NCBI GenBank assembly: GCA_965224525.1
Contig: OZ245050.1
Location: forward strand, 1,302,001 to 1,366,000
Direction: 5' to 3'
Source of the DNA: Granulosicoccus sp036478565
Lineage (GTDB): Bacteria; Pseudomonadota; Gammaproteobacteria; Granulosicoccales; Granulosicoccaceae
DNA: 64,000 nt
Shown here: one piece after another, positions 1 through 8,337 of the stretch
Numbering within the stretch: position 1 is the first letter of the stretch
How the letters are laid out: the number at the start of each line of letters is the position of its first letter
Program-made: the position numbers and the translations under genes
The notes under the pieces: generated by a model
Told to the model about the DNA's origin: nothing
Seen by the model: the letters and a program-made list of their open reading frames with translations, nothing else
Databases searched by the model: none

Positions 1-333
1 TTTCAGTATGGTGTTGAAAGTGGTTTTTGAGTCATTGATAAGCCGTATATCTTCATGTTGAAACGTTCTTTTGCAACTTGCAGTTGAAATATTATTCAAC
101 TATGTGGACAATGCGCACACTTGAAGCGTGTGCATAGTTATAATTTCAAGTCGTGTTTGTCATCTGAAAATTGAACATCGGATGATGAAGGCGGATGTTC
201 AAGGACTGTTTTTTTCATAAAGATCGGTTCAGGGACATCAGTTTGAAACAGCCTTGCGGCTGTCGCAGGGAGTCTGAAGTCATGGCTCCTGTTTTGTGTT
301 TTTGTTCATCAACTCATAGTCAGGAGTTCAACC
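1..333. other. Leader region upstream of the histone-like gene
   Basis: No convincing protein is encoded here. A TATAAT hexamer at 139-144 is a candidate -10 box for the downstream gene, but I see no good -35 at the normal spacing. A short inverted repeat (GCACAC at 115-120, GTGTGC at 128-133) lies just before it and could be a regulator site. The 3' end carries the ribosome binding site (CAGGAG) for the gene starting at 334. Confidence 0.4.
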
Positions 334-819
334 ATGGCTCGTATCAGCAAACCAGCGAAGGCAGCACCTGCCAAAGCTGGCAAGAAGAAAGCCCGCGGCA
401 AGAAGCGGTCTACCAAGAAAAAGGCAGCCGGAAAGAAGAAAGCGGCTAGTAAGAAAAAACGCTCCACCAAGAAGAAGGCAGCGGGCAAGAAGAAACGCTC
501 CACCAAGAAGAAGGCCGCAGGCAAGAAACGCGGTAAGAAGAAGGCCGCAGGCAAGAAACGCGGTAAGAAGAAGGCCGCAGGCAAGAAACGCGGTAAGAAG
601 AAGGCCGCAGGCAAGAAACGCGGTAAGAAGAAGGCCGCAGGCAAGAAACGCGGCAAGAAGAAGGCCGCAGGCAAGAAACGCGGCAAGAAGAAGGCCGCAG
701 GCAAGAAGCGCGGTAAGAAGAAGGCCGCAGGCAAGAAGCGCGGCAAGAAGAAAGCCGCAGGCAAGAAACGCGGCAAGAAGAAGTCCGCTGGCAAGAAGAG
801 GCGTAGCAAAAAGGCATAA
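334..819 (+). CDS. Lys/Ala-rich histone H1-like DNA-binding protein
   Basis: A 161-residue, extremely basic protein made almost only of Lys, Ala, Gly and Arg. After about 60 residues of irregular KKKAAGKK and RSTKKK blocks it becomes a tandem array of a ten-residue unit (KKAAGKKRGK). It resembles the C-terminal tail of histone H1 and bacterial H1-like/AlgP-type proteins, which bind DNA without sequence specificity and help condense the nucleoid. No folded domain is visible. The start is supported by CAGGAG seven bases upstream. A hairpin terminator follows, so it is probably monocistronic. Copy number of the unit is likely to vary between strains. A specific regulatory role cannot be read from the sequence. 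Confidence 0.85.
   Translation: MARISKPAKAAPAKAGKKKARGKKRSTKKKAAGKKKAASKKKRSTKKKAAGKKKRSTKKKAAGKKRGKKKAAGKKRGKKKAAGKKRGKKKAAGKKRGKKKAAGKKRGKKKAAGKKRGKKKAAGKKRGKKKAAGKKRGKKKAAGKKRGKKKSAGKKRRSKKA
511..810 (+). repeat. 30-bp in-frame tandem repeat, nine copies plus one variant
   Basis: Nine consecutive 30-bp units (511-780), each encoding KKAAGKKRGK, followed by a diverged tenth (781-810). Units differ only at synonymous third positions (GGT/GGC, AAA/AAG), which shows selection on the peptide together with recent unit duplication. The unit length is a multiple of three, so copy changes keep the frame. Confidence 0.95.
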
Positions 820-835
820 CTGCCTGGCTGTTCAA

Positions 836-863
836 AGAAAGGGCGGCTTCGGTCGCCCTTTCT
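836..863 (+). terminator. Hairpin terminator after the histone-like gene
   Basis: Perfect 10-bp stem (AGAAAGGGCG at 836-845, CGCCCTTTCT at 854-863) with an 8-base loop containing TTCG. The 3' arm ends in a short T-rich run. It lies 17 bases after the stop codon and also faces the convergent moeA end at 916. Confidence 0.8.
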
Positions 864-915
864 CGTTGCGCTATGCGGGGATTGAGAACGAAAACGGAAT
901 CTGTCAGATTAGGCT

Positions 916-2169
916 TTACAATGTTGATTCGGCAAAATGGCAAAACGGGTGTACCACAACTTGCTCGCCTGGTTTAACGCCTCTGGAATTGAGAGCTAAT
1001 TCGATAAGGCAATCTGCTTTACTCAACGATGTCAGTACGTGTGAGTCCTGATCACCAGTAGTAGACACATGCCAGACTCCCTTGTCGTCCTGGCTGAGTA
1101 CCCCTCGCTGGTATTCGACACGCCCGGCACGCTTTTCAAGTTTACTATCCACTATAGCCGTGACAGTGGGCAATCTGGACTCAGCCAGACCCAGCATTTT
1201 CCGTAAGGCTGGTTGTACAAAAATTAGACTGGTCAATGCTGCTGATACCGGATTTCCCGGTAAGCCAAACCATACCTGGCCATTGTGCAGCAAACCAAAA
1301 GCCAACGGTCTACCTGGCTTCATCGCAATTTTCCACAAGGTCAACTGGCCGCGCTGTTCAAGTACCTGTCGTACATGATCGGCTTCGCCGACAGACACAC
1401 CACCGCTTGAGATCAACACATTCGGGGTACTTGCATCATCCAGTAACTTATTCAATGCCGTTGGTGAATCGGGACAAATACCCAGATCTACAAGCTGCAT
1501 GGCTGGATCATTGAACAACGCAATCAACAAGGGACGATTGGCATCGTGAATTTGATCCCGACCAGGCTTTTCGCTTGCATTGACAAGCTCATCGCCGGTT
1601 GAGAAGACTCCGATCAACAATTGCCTCAATACCGTGACGGTTTGCAAGCCATGTGCTGCCAGTATTGCCACTTCAGCTGCACGCAGGCGAGTGCCTGTCT
1701 GCAGCAGCAGTTGCCCTGGGGCACTGTCTGAGCCAATAGCGCGCACATGCAAACCCTTATCAGGCATCACAGCAATAGTAATCATGTCGCCCTCTCGCGA
1801 TACATTTTCAAGCTGTACGACCGTATCTGCATCATCCGGTACTCGTGCACCTGTAGTGATTATTTGACAGCATCCCGGAGAGAGTTGATCGCCACTGGCG
1901 TGACCGGCAAGCGAGCTGGCTTCGATACGCAGTGCGTCATTGCGCTCGCTGAAGCGAATAGCAAAACCATCCATCGCCGAATTTCTGAAAGCTGGAATGG
2001 CTGTTGGAGAGTGGATATCAGTGGAAATCACTCGGCCAAATGCTTCGCTGAGCGGCAGCAGTTCTGTCTTTGTAAGCTGTGGCAATGCTGCCAGTATTAA
2101 TGACAGCGCACTGCTTATTTCCAGGGCAGACGGGTCTGCGTCTGAATGGCCTTCGTCCGATAAGCTCAT
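916..2169 (-). CDS. moeA: Molybdopterin molybdenumtransferase MoeA (paralog 1)
   Basis: A 417-residue protein of normal MoeA length. MoeA inserts molybdate into adenylylated molybdopterin in the last step of molybdenum cofactor synthesis, in the cytosol. Visible motifs are NSAMDGFA near residue 65, the MoCF_biosynth core with SGGVSVGEAD near 255, and the LPGNPVSA loop near 305. The C-terminal domain IV is present. It is divergent from xerD with a gap of about 60 bp and has no other cofactor gene beside it. A second, more diverged MoeA lies at 33545-34876 next to mobA, so this genome carries at least two. Which one serves which molybdoenzyme cannot be told. Confidence 0.9.
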   Translation of the reverse strand: MSLSDEGHSDADPSALEISSALSLILAALPQLTKTELLPLSEAFGRVISTDIHSPTAIPAFRNSAMDGFAIRFSERNDALRIEASSLAGHASGDQLSPGCCQIITTGARVPDDADTVVQLENVSREGDMITIAVMPDKGLHVRAIGSDSAPGQLLLQTGTRLRAAEVAILAAHGLQTVTVLRQLLIGVFSTGDELVNASEKPGRDQIHDANRPLLIALFNDPAMQLVDLGICPDSPTALNKLLDDASTPNVLISSGGVSVGEADHVRQVLEQRGQLTLWKIAMKPGRPLAFGLLHNGQVWFGLPGNPVSAALTSLIFVQPALRKMLGLAESRLPTVTAIVDSKLEKRAGRVEYQRGVLSQDDKGVWHVSTTGDQDSHVLTSLSKADCLIELALNSRGVKPGEQVVVHPFCHFAESTL

Positions 2170-2231
2170 GAGTTTTCCGGTTTGACTATAGAAGAGTGGC
2201 CTATTGCCGTTGCTGGCTCTATGCTCTTGGT

Positions 2232-3185
2232 ATGAGTCTGCGTACCAATTCTAACGCCCGCGGCAAATCAGGACAGCCTAAATCTGCATCTGTTGCGAGT
2301 GCGGACAAAGCCTGGATCAATCGATTTTGTGATGTGCTGCTGATTGAGCGTGGTCTTAGCGATAATACGATCGCAGCCTACCGTAGTGATCTCAATATCT
2401 TTGCCAAATGGAATGGCAGGCAAGACCGATTACTCGAGCAGGTCTGCCGAACAGATATCATGGCGTATCTCGCCCACCGTATTACCGAAGGCGGTAGTGC
2501 TCGTAGTGCAGCCCGTTTGTTATCAACGCTACGACGCTTTTATGCCTGGCTGACACGTGAAAAACATATTCGCGAAGATCCGACCCGCCTGGTAGACGCA
2601 CCTTCAATCGGTCGTTCGCTACCCGGTACTTTGACCGAATCGGAAGTGCAGCGTTTACTGAATGCGCCACAGACCAATACCGACCTCGGAATGCGAGATC
2701 GTGCCATGCTGGAGATGTCGTATGGTTGCGGGTTGCGTGTATCCGAGCTTGTGTCATTGACTGTAGATCAAATCAATCGGCAATCAGGTGTATTGCGCGT
2801 CTGGGGCAAAGGGAATAAGGAGCGGTTGATTCCATTGGGAGAGGAAGCGCTTGACTGGCTCAAACTGTATGAAAAGTACAGTCGCCCTTCACTGTTGCGC
2901 GGTCGTACAGATGCGCTGTTTCTATCACAACGCGGAGTTGCCATGACGCGGCAGACTTTCTGGCATCGAATCAAGGCGCATGGCGCTACTGCTGGTATTC
3001 GTCGTAGTCTGTCGCCGCATACATTAAGGCATGCATTTGCCACGCATCTGGTCAATCACGATGCGGATTTAAGAGTCGTTCAGCTGCTGCTCGGTCATAG
3101 CGATCTATCTACAACCCAGATCTATACCCATGTCGCAACCGAGCGCTTGAAAGCCATGCATCGTGAACACCACCCACGGGGATGA
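2232..3185 (+). CDS. xerD: Tyrosine recombinase XerD
   Basis: Site-specific recombinase that, with XerC, resolves chromosome dimers at dif. The N-terminal SAM-like core-binding domain is followed by the catalytic domain. Catalytic residues are all visible: Arg in GCGLRVSEL, Lys in WGKGNKER, His and Arg in HTLRHAFATH, His in LLGHSD and the Tyr nucleophile in TQIYTHV near residue 298. The start at 2232 gives 317 residues; an in-frame GTG at 2196 would add 12 residues that do not look like XerD. The C-terminus ends soon after the Tyr, as in the family. The following dsbC gene matches the usual gammaproteobacterial order, which favours XerD over XerC. Confidence 0.92.
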   Translation: MSLRTNSNARGKSGQPKSASVASADKAWINRFCDVLLIERGLSDNTIAAYRSDLNIFAKWNGRQDRLLEQVCRTDIMAYLAHRITEGGSARSAARLLSTLRRFYAWLTREKHIREDPTRLVDAPSIGRSLPGTLTESEVQRLLNAPQTNTDLGMRDRAMLEMSYGCGLRVSELVSLTVDQINRQSGVLRVWGKGNKERLIPLGEEALDWLKLYEKYSRPSLLRGRTDALFLSQRGVAMTRQTFWHRIKAHGATAGIRRSLSPHTLRHAFATHLVNHDADLRVVQLLLGHSDLSTTQIYTHVATERLKAMHREHHPRG

Positions 3186-3281
3186 GGCATATTGCAGCTG
3201 CCAGAGCTTTTTTGCTTTCCTGGCAGGGAACTTTCACTCATGATGGTGGCCACAAACGATCAACCATCCGGAAAACGACTG

Positions 3282-4031
3282 ATGAATCACTCTATTCTTG
3301 CACGTTTGGCCTCGCTGGCACTGCTGTGTTGCTCTTTCCAGGTTATAGCGGATACAGCGGAATCACTGTCTGCAGTTCGCTCTAATATCGAAAAATCGTT
3401 ACCGGATTTGACCATAACCAGTCTGGCGGAAACGCCAGTGCCGGGGCTTTTCGAACTTGTCATGGATGGTCAAATTTACTACGTTAATGAGGATGGCGAT
3501 TATTTGCTCGATGGCAATCTGATTGAGCTCAGCACGCGAACCAACCTGACAGAAAATCGTATCGGTGGCATACATATGAGTCTGGTAGAAGCGCTCGGTG
3601 AGGAAAATATGCTTGTCTACGAACCGGATGAGCCATCTGAACGATCAATTACAATATTCACTGACTTGAGCTGTCCTTATTGCCAGAAATTGCATGAGGA
3701 AATTGATGTCTTACTGGATGCTGGTGTTCGAGTGCGGTATCTGTTGTTTCCTCGAGCCGGCCTTGATTCCCAGGCACACGCTGATCTTGAAAGTGTGTGG
3801 TGCGCTGACGACTCGCAAAAGGCAATGACAGTTGCCAAATCGGGTGGAAAAGTAGAGTCTTCCACTTGCAATAACCCTATCGAGTCTCACGTTACGTTAG
3901 CAGAGCAGGTTGGTTTGCGTGGTACGCCACTGATCTACCTGGATAACGGGCAACGGGTTTCGGGATACAGAGAAGCGACGATTCTTGCTGACATGATCAA
4001 TACATCCGAGAAGCTCAATTTGACGAACTAG
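3282..4031 (+). CDS. dsbC: Periplasmic disulfide isomerase DsbC
   Basis: Thiol:disulfide interchange protein that reshuffles wrong disulfides in the periplasm and is kept reduced by DsbD. From the ATG at 3282 the protein has 249 residues and starts with a clear signal peptide (MNHSILARLASLALLCC). Upstream in-frame starts at 3192 and 3240 would put a polar extension before it. An N-terminal dimerisation domain is followed by a thioredoxin fold with the active-site CPYC at about 131-134, and the second Cys pair is present (VWCADD and SSTCNN). The cis-Pro loop is visible as RGTPLIY. It follows xerD closely, as in many gammaproteobacteria. Confidence 0.93.
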   Translation: MNHSILARLASLALLCCSFQVIADTAESLSAVRSNIEKSLPDLTITSLAETPVPGLFELVMDGQIYYVNEDGDYLLDGNLIELSTRTNLTENRIGGIHMSLVEALGEENMLVYEPDEPSERSITIFTDLSCPYCQKLHEEIDVLLDAGVRVRYLLFPRAGLDSQAHADLESVWCADDSQKAMTVAKSGGKVESSTCNNPIESHVTLAEQVGLRGTPLIYLDNGQRVSGYREATILADMINTSEKLNLTN

Positions 4032-4114
4032 TGGGTGGAGCGGACAGGGTTTCCGTAGCTGGAATGTTTTTGTCACGCCGATTTTCGGGTTGGGGAACTG
4101 ACGAGGCCAGGGAC

Positions 4115-4681
4115 ATGACTATTAAATTCCGACAAGCGTTATATGGCTTACTGTTGATTATGACAAGTCTGATGTTTGCGCGTGCAATCTGCGCCGATCA
4201 GAGCGCACCTGAACTGCCAGGACTGTTTGACGAACTGCTGGTTGCGGCCAACCAGTCTGAGTCAAGCAGTCTTGAGTACCGCATCTGGCAATTGTGGTTG
4301 AAAGCACCAGATAAAAACGCTGGCCTGTTAAGCTCGCAGCTGACGTTGGCGATGCAGGGTGGTGAGCTTCAGTTGGCACTGCGTCTTGCAGACCAGCTGA
4401 TAGACGGCAACCCTGACTATGCGGAAGCATGGAACAAACGTGCCACAATTCACTACCTCCAAGGTGATGATGACTTGTCTGTCGCGGATATACGAGAAAC
4501 ATTGGCTCGCGAGCCCAGGCATTTCGGTGCGATATCAGGTCTTGGTCTCATATTTATGCGGCAGGGCGATATGGAAGCAGCACTTGAGGCGTTTGAGCAG
4601 GTGCTGGCAATCAGCCCGGCGTCTGAAAATGCCAAACGCAGTGTAGAACGTGTCAAGTCTGAACTTGGCCAGGAAATCTAG
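4115..4681 (+). CDS. Exported tetratricopeptide-repeat protein
   Basis: A protein of about 188 residues with a hydrophobic N-terminus (MTIKFRQALYGLLLIMTSLM) ending near ARAICAD, read as a signal peptide. The rest is helical, with at least two TPR-like motifs: one around NPDYAEAWNKRATIHYLQGD and one around GLIFMRQGDMEAALEAFEQV. TPR proteins are protein-binding scaffolds, so it probably assists an envelope complex. The ATG at 4115 is preferred to a GTG at 4031 because it begins at the signal peptide and has AGG upstream. It lies just after dsbC and could be cotranscribed. The specific role is unknown. Confidence 0.75.
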   Translation: MTIKFRQALYGLLLIMTSLMFARAICADQSAPELPGLFDELLVAANQSESSSLEYRIWQLWLKAPDKNAGLLSSQLTLAMQGGELQLALRLADQLIDGNPDYAEAWNKRATIHYLQGDDDLSVADIRETLAREPRHFGAISGLGLIFMRQGDMEAALEAFEQVLAISPASENAKRSVERVKSELGQEI

Positions 4682-4754
4682 TTTGCTGATTGCTACCGTG
4701 CACTGGTAGAGACCTCTCCTATAATCAGCAGTGCATAAATAGGGTAGGCAATTC

Positions 4755-5825
4755 TTGTTTCAAATACCAATACCGGAATTCACCCGGGCAGCCATCGTAT
4801 TGTTGATTGTGACATTGCCGTTGGACGCTTATTCGGTCGATGATATTTCAGGCTATCCACGGCAAACAGAATCGCCGTTGATTCAGCAACGGATCCTGCA
4901 CCCTGTGAATACCTTGTTTGGCCTGCCGGCTGTTGCCTCCAGGCCGGTCGCCGCGAGTGAGTGGCAGATAAGTCTGGAGCATGGCAATGTCTTCATGGGC
5001 GGCGATGACAGTGATGAGTCTCTGATTCTCGACGGCGAATCTTCCGAGCTTGCGCTGCGTTATCGGCGCAGGCTGGGTAGTTGTTGGCAAGCTGAAGTCG
5101 CTGGATCGATCGTTGCGCATTCACGTGGGCATTTTGATCGGGCGATAGACAACTGGCATCAGCTATTTGGCCTACCGGATGCAAATCGCGAAGAATTTGA
5201 TTATTTTGGACTGGAATACGGGTTTTCAAGCGGCGCAGATTCTACAGATACAAGGCCAGTACTGAGAAAACCGGTTGAGGGTCTCGGTGATACGCAGCTT
5301 GCGGTTCAGCGAACGTTGCTTTGCAATGCGGCGCAGCACACTACATCTTCGATAACACCGCAGGCAGGTACACAGGCAGCGTTATTGCGTTTCGGTATCA
5401 AGGTGCCGACCGGACTTGCGGCAGTTTGGCTGGGTAGTGGCGCCACTGATATATGGTTTGATTTGCAATCACCCGTAATGGCGGTAGGGCCATTTTTCCG
5501 TTATGCAGCGACAGCGGGTATTTTACTGCCTGGAAAGATAGATGATATGGGCGATCAAAAACCGCTAACAGGATTCGGTTCCCTCGGTCTGCAATACCGC
5601 TGGAGACCTCGCTTGAGTTTTATCTTGCAGGCCGACTGGCACACCGCTTTTTTCGAAAGCTCTTTGACCGAGTTGGGCGAGTTTGCAACCCGGGCAAGCC
5701 TGGCCGCTCGCTATGTCACACACGCTCAACAGTTGATCGAACTATCAATATCTGAAGACGCGGTAATAGATACCGCTCCTGATATCGTTGCTCGAATTGC
5801 TTTGACCTGGCGTGTCGGGAACTGA
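4755..5825 (+). CDS. DUF3187 family outer-membrane-like protein
   Basis: A 356-residue protein with a signal peptide and a C-terminal half rich in alternating aromatic and hydrophobic residues, compatible with a beta-barrel. Sequence features recall the DUF3187 family: an early HPVNTLFGLPA segment, then LDGESSELALRYRR, and FDRAIDNWHQLFGLPD in the middle. The family is uncharacterised, and members are predicted to be outer-membrane proteins. The start is a TTG at 4755 preceded by AGGGTAGG. A TATAAT at 4720-4725 is a possible promoter element. It converges on lon with only 24 bases between stop codons. No substrate can be inferred. Confidence 0.7.
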   Translation: MFQIPIPEFTRAAIVLLIVTLPLDAYSVDDISGYPRQTESPLIQQRILHPVNTLFGLPAVASRPVAASEWQISLEHGNVFMGGDDSDESLILDGESSELALRYRRRLGSCWQAEVAGSIVAHSRGHFDRAIDNWHQLFGLPDANREEFDYFGLEYGFSSGADSTDTRPVLRKPVEGLGDTQLAVQRTLLCNAAQHTTSSITPQAGTQAALLRFGIKVPTGLAAVWLGSGATDIWFDLQSPVMAVGPFFRYAATAGILLPGKIDDMGDQKPLTGFGSLGLQYRWRPRLSFILQADWHTAFFESSLTELGEFATRASLAARYVTHAQQLIELSISEDAVIDTAPDIVARIALTWRVGN

Positions 5826-5849
5826 GAACCTGGAACAACAGCCCGGGTC

Positions 5850-8279
5850 TCAGCGTTTTCTTTTTGCGTTGCTGCTAAACAGGATGTTAAAAACGTCATC
5901 GTATTTTGCAGCATGATGAATTTTCAAGCCTTGTACGATGTGCTTGGGCAATTCCTTGACATCACGGCGATTTCCTTCTGGCAGGATTATCTCCTTGATG
6001 CCGATGCGTCGTGCCGCGATGAGTTTTTCACGCACGCCGCCAATTGGCAACACTTCGCCAGTTAGCGTAATTTCACCTGTCATGGCAATTGACTTGCGGA
6101 CAATTTTTTTCAGAGCAAGCGATAGCAAGGCGCTGGTCATGCTGATGCCGGCGCTTGGGCCATCTTTCGGGGTAGCCCCTTCAGGCACATGCAGGTGCAA
6201 ACTGTTGTGCAGAAACCAGTCTTTCTCAACACCAAATCGATCAGCATTGGTGGTTACATAGCTATGAGCAATCTGTGCTGATTCGATCATGACCTTACCC
6301 AATTGTCCGGTCAGTTTCAGATTGCGATCTTTGCCATGCACGCGAGTGGCTTCAATGGGTAGAGTAGCGCCGCCCATAGCGGTCCAGGCCAGGCCGGTGA
6401 TGACACCGATACCGCCGAGTTGCTTTTCAGCACGAAACGGCGGCTCACCGACAAATTCAACCAGGTTGCGGTTGCTGATGCTGACCGAATTGGCTTTGCC
6501 CAGTAATTTTACGACACTCTTTCTGAGAACCCTGTGCAGCAGCTTTTCAAGTCCTCGCACACCAGCTTCTCTCGCATAGCCTTCGACCAACGCTTTAATA
6601 GCTGAATCGGAAATTTTCACTTGACTGTTTTTGACCTTGTTGCGATCAAGCAGGCGTGGCCAGAGGTGTTTTCTGGCGATTTCCAGTTTTTCGCTGGCGA
6701 TATAGCCGCCAAGCCGGATAATGTCCATGCGATCAAGCAATGGTCGCGGTATCGTGTCGAGCTGATTCGCAGTACAGACGAAAAGAACCTTTGAAAGATC
6801 AACCCGGACATCAAGATAGTGGTCAAGGAATTCGCCGTTCTGTTCGGGGTCCAGAACTTCAAGCATAGCCGAGGCAGGATCTCCCTGAAAAGAGCTACCC
6901 ATTTTGTCAATTTCGTCCAGCATAATGACCGGGTTGCAGACTTCAACATCTTTCAGAGCCTGGACCAACTTGCCTGGCATGGCGCCGATGTAGGTGCGGC
7001 GATGTCCTTTTATTTCTGCTTCGTCGCGCATGCCTCCTACGCTGAAGCGATAAAACTTGCGACCCAGGCACTCGGCAATCGATTTGCCGATAGAGGTTTT
7101 GCCAACGCCAGGTGGACCAACGAACAAGAGAATGGAGCCGCTGACTTCACCTCGAAATGAGCCCATCGCCAGGAATTCCAGAATACGCTCCTTGATATCG
7201 GTCAGTCCGGCGTGGTCACGATTGAGGATTTTTTTGGCGTTTCGCAAGCCGAGTTTGTCTTTTGAGTGAATACCCCATGGCACTGAACTTAGCCAGTCAA
7301 CGTAGTTACGTGTGACACCGTACTCAGGCGAGCCGGTTTCAAGTACCGACATCTTGTTGATCTCTTCGTCGAAGCGATTTTGTACTTTTTCGGGTGGGTG
7401 GCGTTTGTCCATCCTGGAACGGAATTCATCAATGTCGGAGGTGCGATCATCCTTGGCGATTCCCAGTTCGCGTTGAATCACTTTCAATTCCTCACGCAGA
7501 AAGAATTCACGCTGGTGCTTTGACATCTTCTGCTCTACTTCAGAACGAATTTCCGCCTGCAATCGAGCGACCTCCAGTTCCTTGTGCAGCAGGACCAATA
7601 CGCGTTCCATGCGCTTTTGCAGCGGAATGGTATCCAATATTTGTTGCAGATCAGCTCCGGTTGCGGTGGTGATCGCAGCAGCAAAATCTGCGAGCGGCGA
7701 CGGGTCGTTCAGGTTGAAATGGTTAAGGAAATTCTTTAGCTCCTCGTTGTACAGCGGGTTGAGCGGAATCAATTCCTTGATAGACTGGATCAGTGCCATG
7801 GCGTATGCCTTGATTTCGGCAGTATTGCCACCGCGATCTGCCGGATAGCTGACCTCCGCCGCAAACGGTGCCTCTTTGTGCAGCCAGCCATCAATTCGAA
7901 AGCGCTGCATACCCTGGGCAATGAACTGTATTTTCCCGTTGCCACGTACAACGTTATGCAAGCGCACAACGCAGCCTGTATCGGCAAAGTCTTCGGGCGT
8001 CGCATTTGCTGTTTCGTCCTGATCACCTGCATAGCAAAGTCCCAGAAGGTGATGATCCATCTTGGCAAGACGTGAGAACGTTTCTTCCCAGGGATCCTCA
8101 TCAATGATCAATGGTTGAACTTGTGCCGGGAAAAACGGACGTTCAAAAATAGGCAGTAGCAGCAGCTTGCCAGGCAGATTCTGATCTGGTACGACCAGCC
8201 CGGTTCCTTCCGAGGTTTGAATAATATCGTCGGCGCCTGTTTCGTCGACAACCCTGTCTTCAGCTTCAGTATTACCCAT
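5850..8279 (-). CDS. lon: ATP-dependent protease Lon (LonA)
   Basis: An 809-residue cytosolic AAA+ serine protease that degrades misfolded and regulatory proteins. Domains run in the LonA order: an N-terminal substrate domain (about 35-230), a coiled-coil linker, AAA+ (about 350-600) and protease (about 615-800). Walker A is GPPGVGKT at 388-395 and Walker B is VIMLDEID near 451-458. The catalytic Ser is in KDGPSAG (Ser709) and the catalytic Lys in GGVREK (Lys752). Compared with E. coli Lon it has an acidic N-terminal extension of about 25 residues. It stands alone rather than in the clpPX-lon cluster, so it may be a second Lon. No heat-shock promoter was identified. Confidence 0.96.
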   Translation of the reverse strand: MGNTEAEDRVVDETGADDIIQTSEGTGLVVPDQNLPGKLLLLPIFERPFFPAQVQPLIIDEDPWEETFSRLAKMDHHLLGLCYAGDQDETANATPEDFADTGCVVRLHNVVRGNGKIQFIAQGMQRFRIDGWLHKEAPFAAEVSYPADRGGNTAEIKAYAMALIQSIKELIPLNPLYNEELKNFLNHFNLNDPSPLADFAAAITTATGADLQQILDTIPLQKRMERVLVLLHKELEVARLQAEIRSEVEQKMSKHQREFFLREELKVIQRELGIAKDDRTSDIDEFRSRMDKRHPPEKVQNRFDEEINKMSVLETGSPEYGVTRNYVDWLSSVPWGIHSKDKLGLRNAKKILNRDHAGLTDIKERILEFLAMGSFRGEVSGSILLFVGPPGVGKTSIGKSIAECLGRKFYRFSVGGMRDEAEIKGHRRTYIGAMPGKLVQALKDVEVCNPVIMLDEIDKMGSSFQGDPASAMLEVLDPEQNGEFLDHYLDVRVDLSKVLFVCTANQLDTIPRPLLDRMDIIRLGGYIASEKLEIARKHLWPRLLDRNKVKNSQVKISDSAIKALVEGYAREAGVRGLEKLLHRVLRKSVVKLLGKANSVSISNRNLVEFVGEPPFRAEKQLGGIGVITGLAWTAMGGATLPIEATRVHGKDRNLKLTGQLGKVMIESAQIAHSYVTTNADRFGVEKDWFLHNSLHLHVPEGATPKDGPSAGISMTSALLSLALKKIVRKSIAMTGEITLTGEVLPIGGVREKLIAARRIGIKEIILPEGNRRDVKELPKHIVQGLKIHHAAKYDDVFNILFSSNAKRKR

Positions 8280-8337
8280 GCGTTATCAGTTTCACTTTTT
8301 TTACTTATTGGTAGAGGCAGAACATATGCCATAAGAC

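Noticed and set aside
511..810. Possible CRISPR array
   Set aside because: Units are 30 bp but directly adjacent with no spacers, and they encode an in-frame peptide.
309..943. Long minus-strand open frames across the histone-like gene
   Set aside because: They arise from the low-complexity 30-bp repeat read on the other strand. The plus-strand frame has a ribosome binding site, a terminator and synonymous-only variation.
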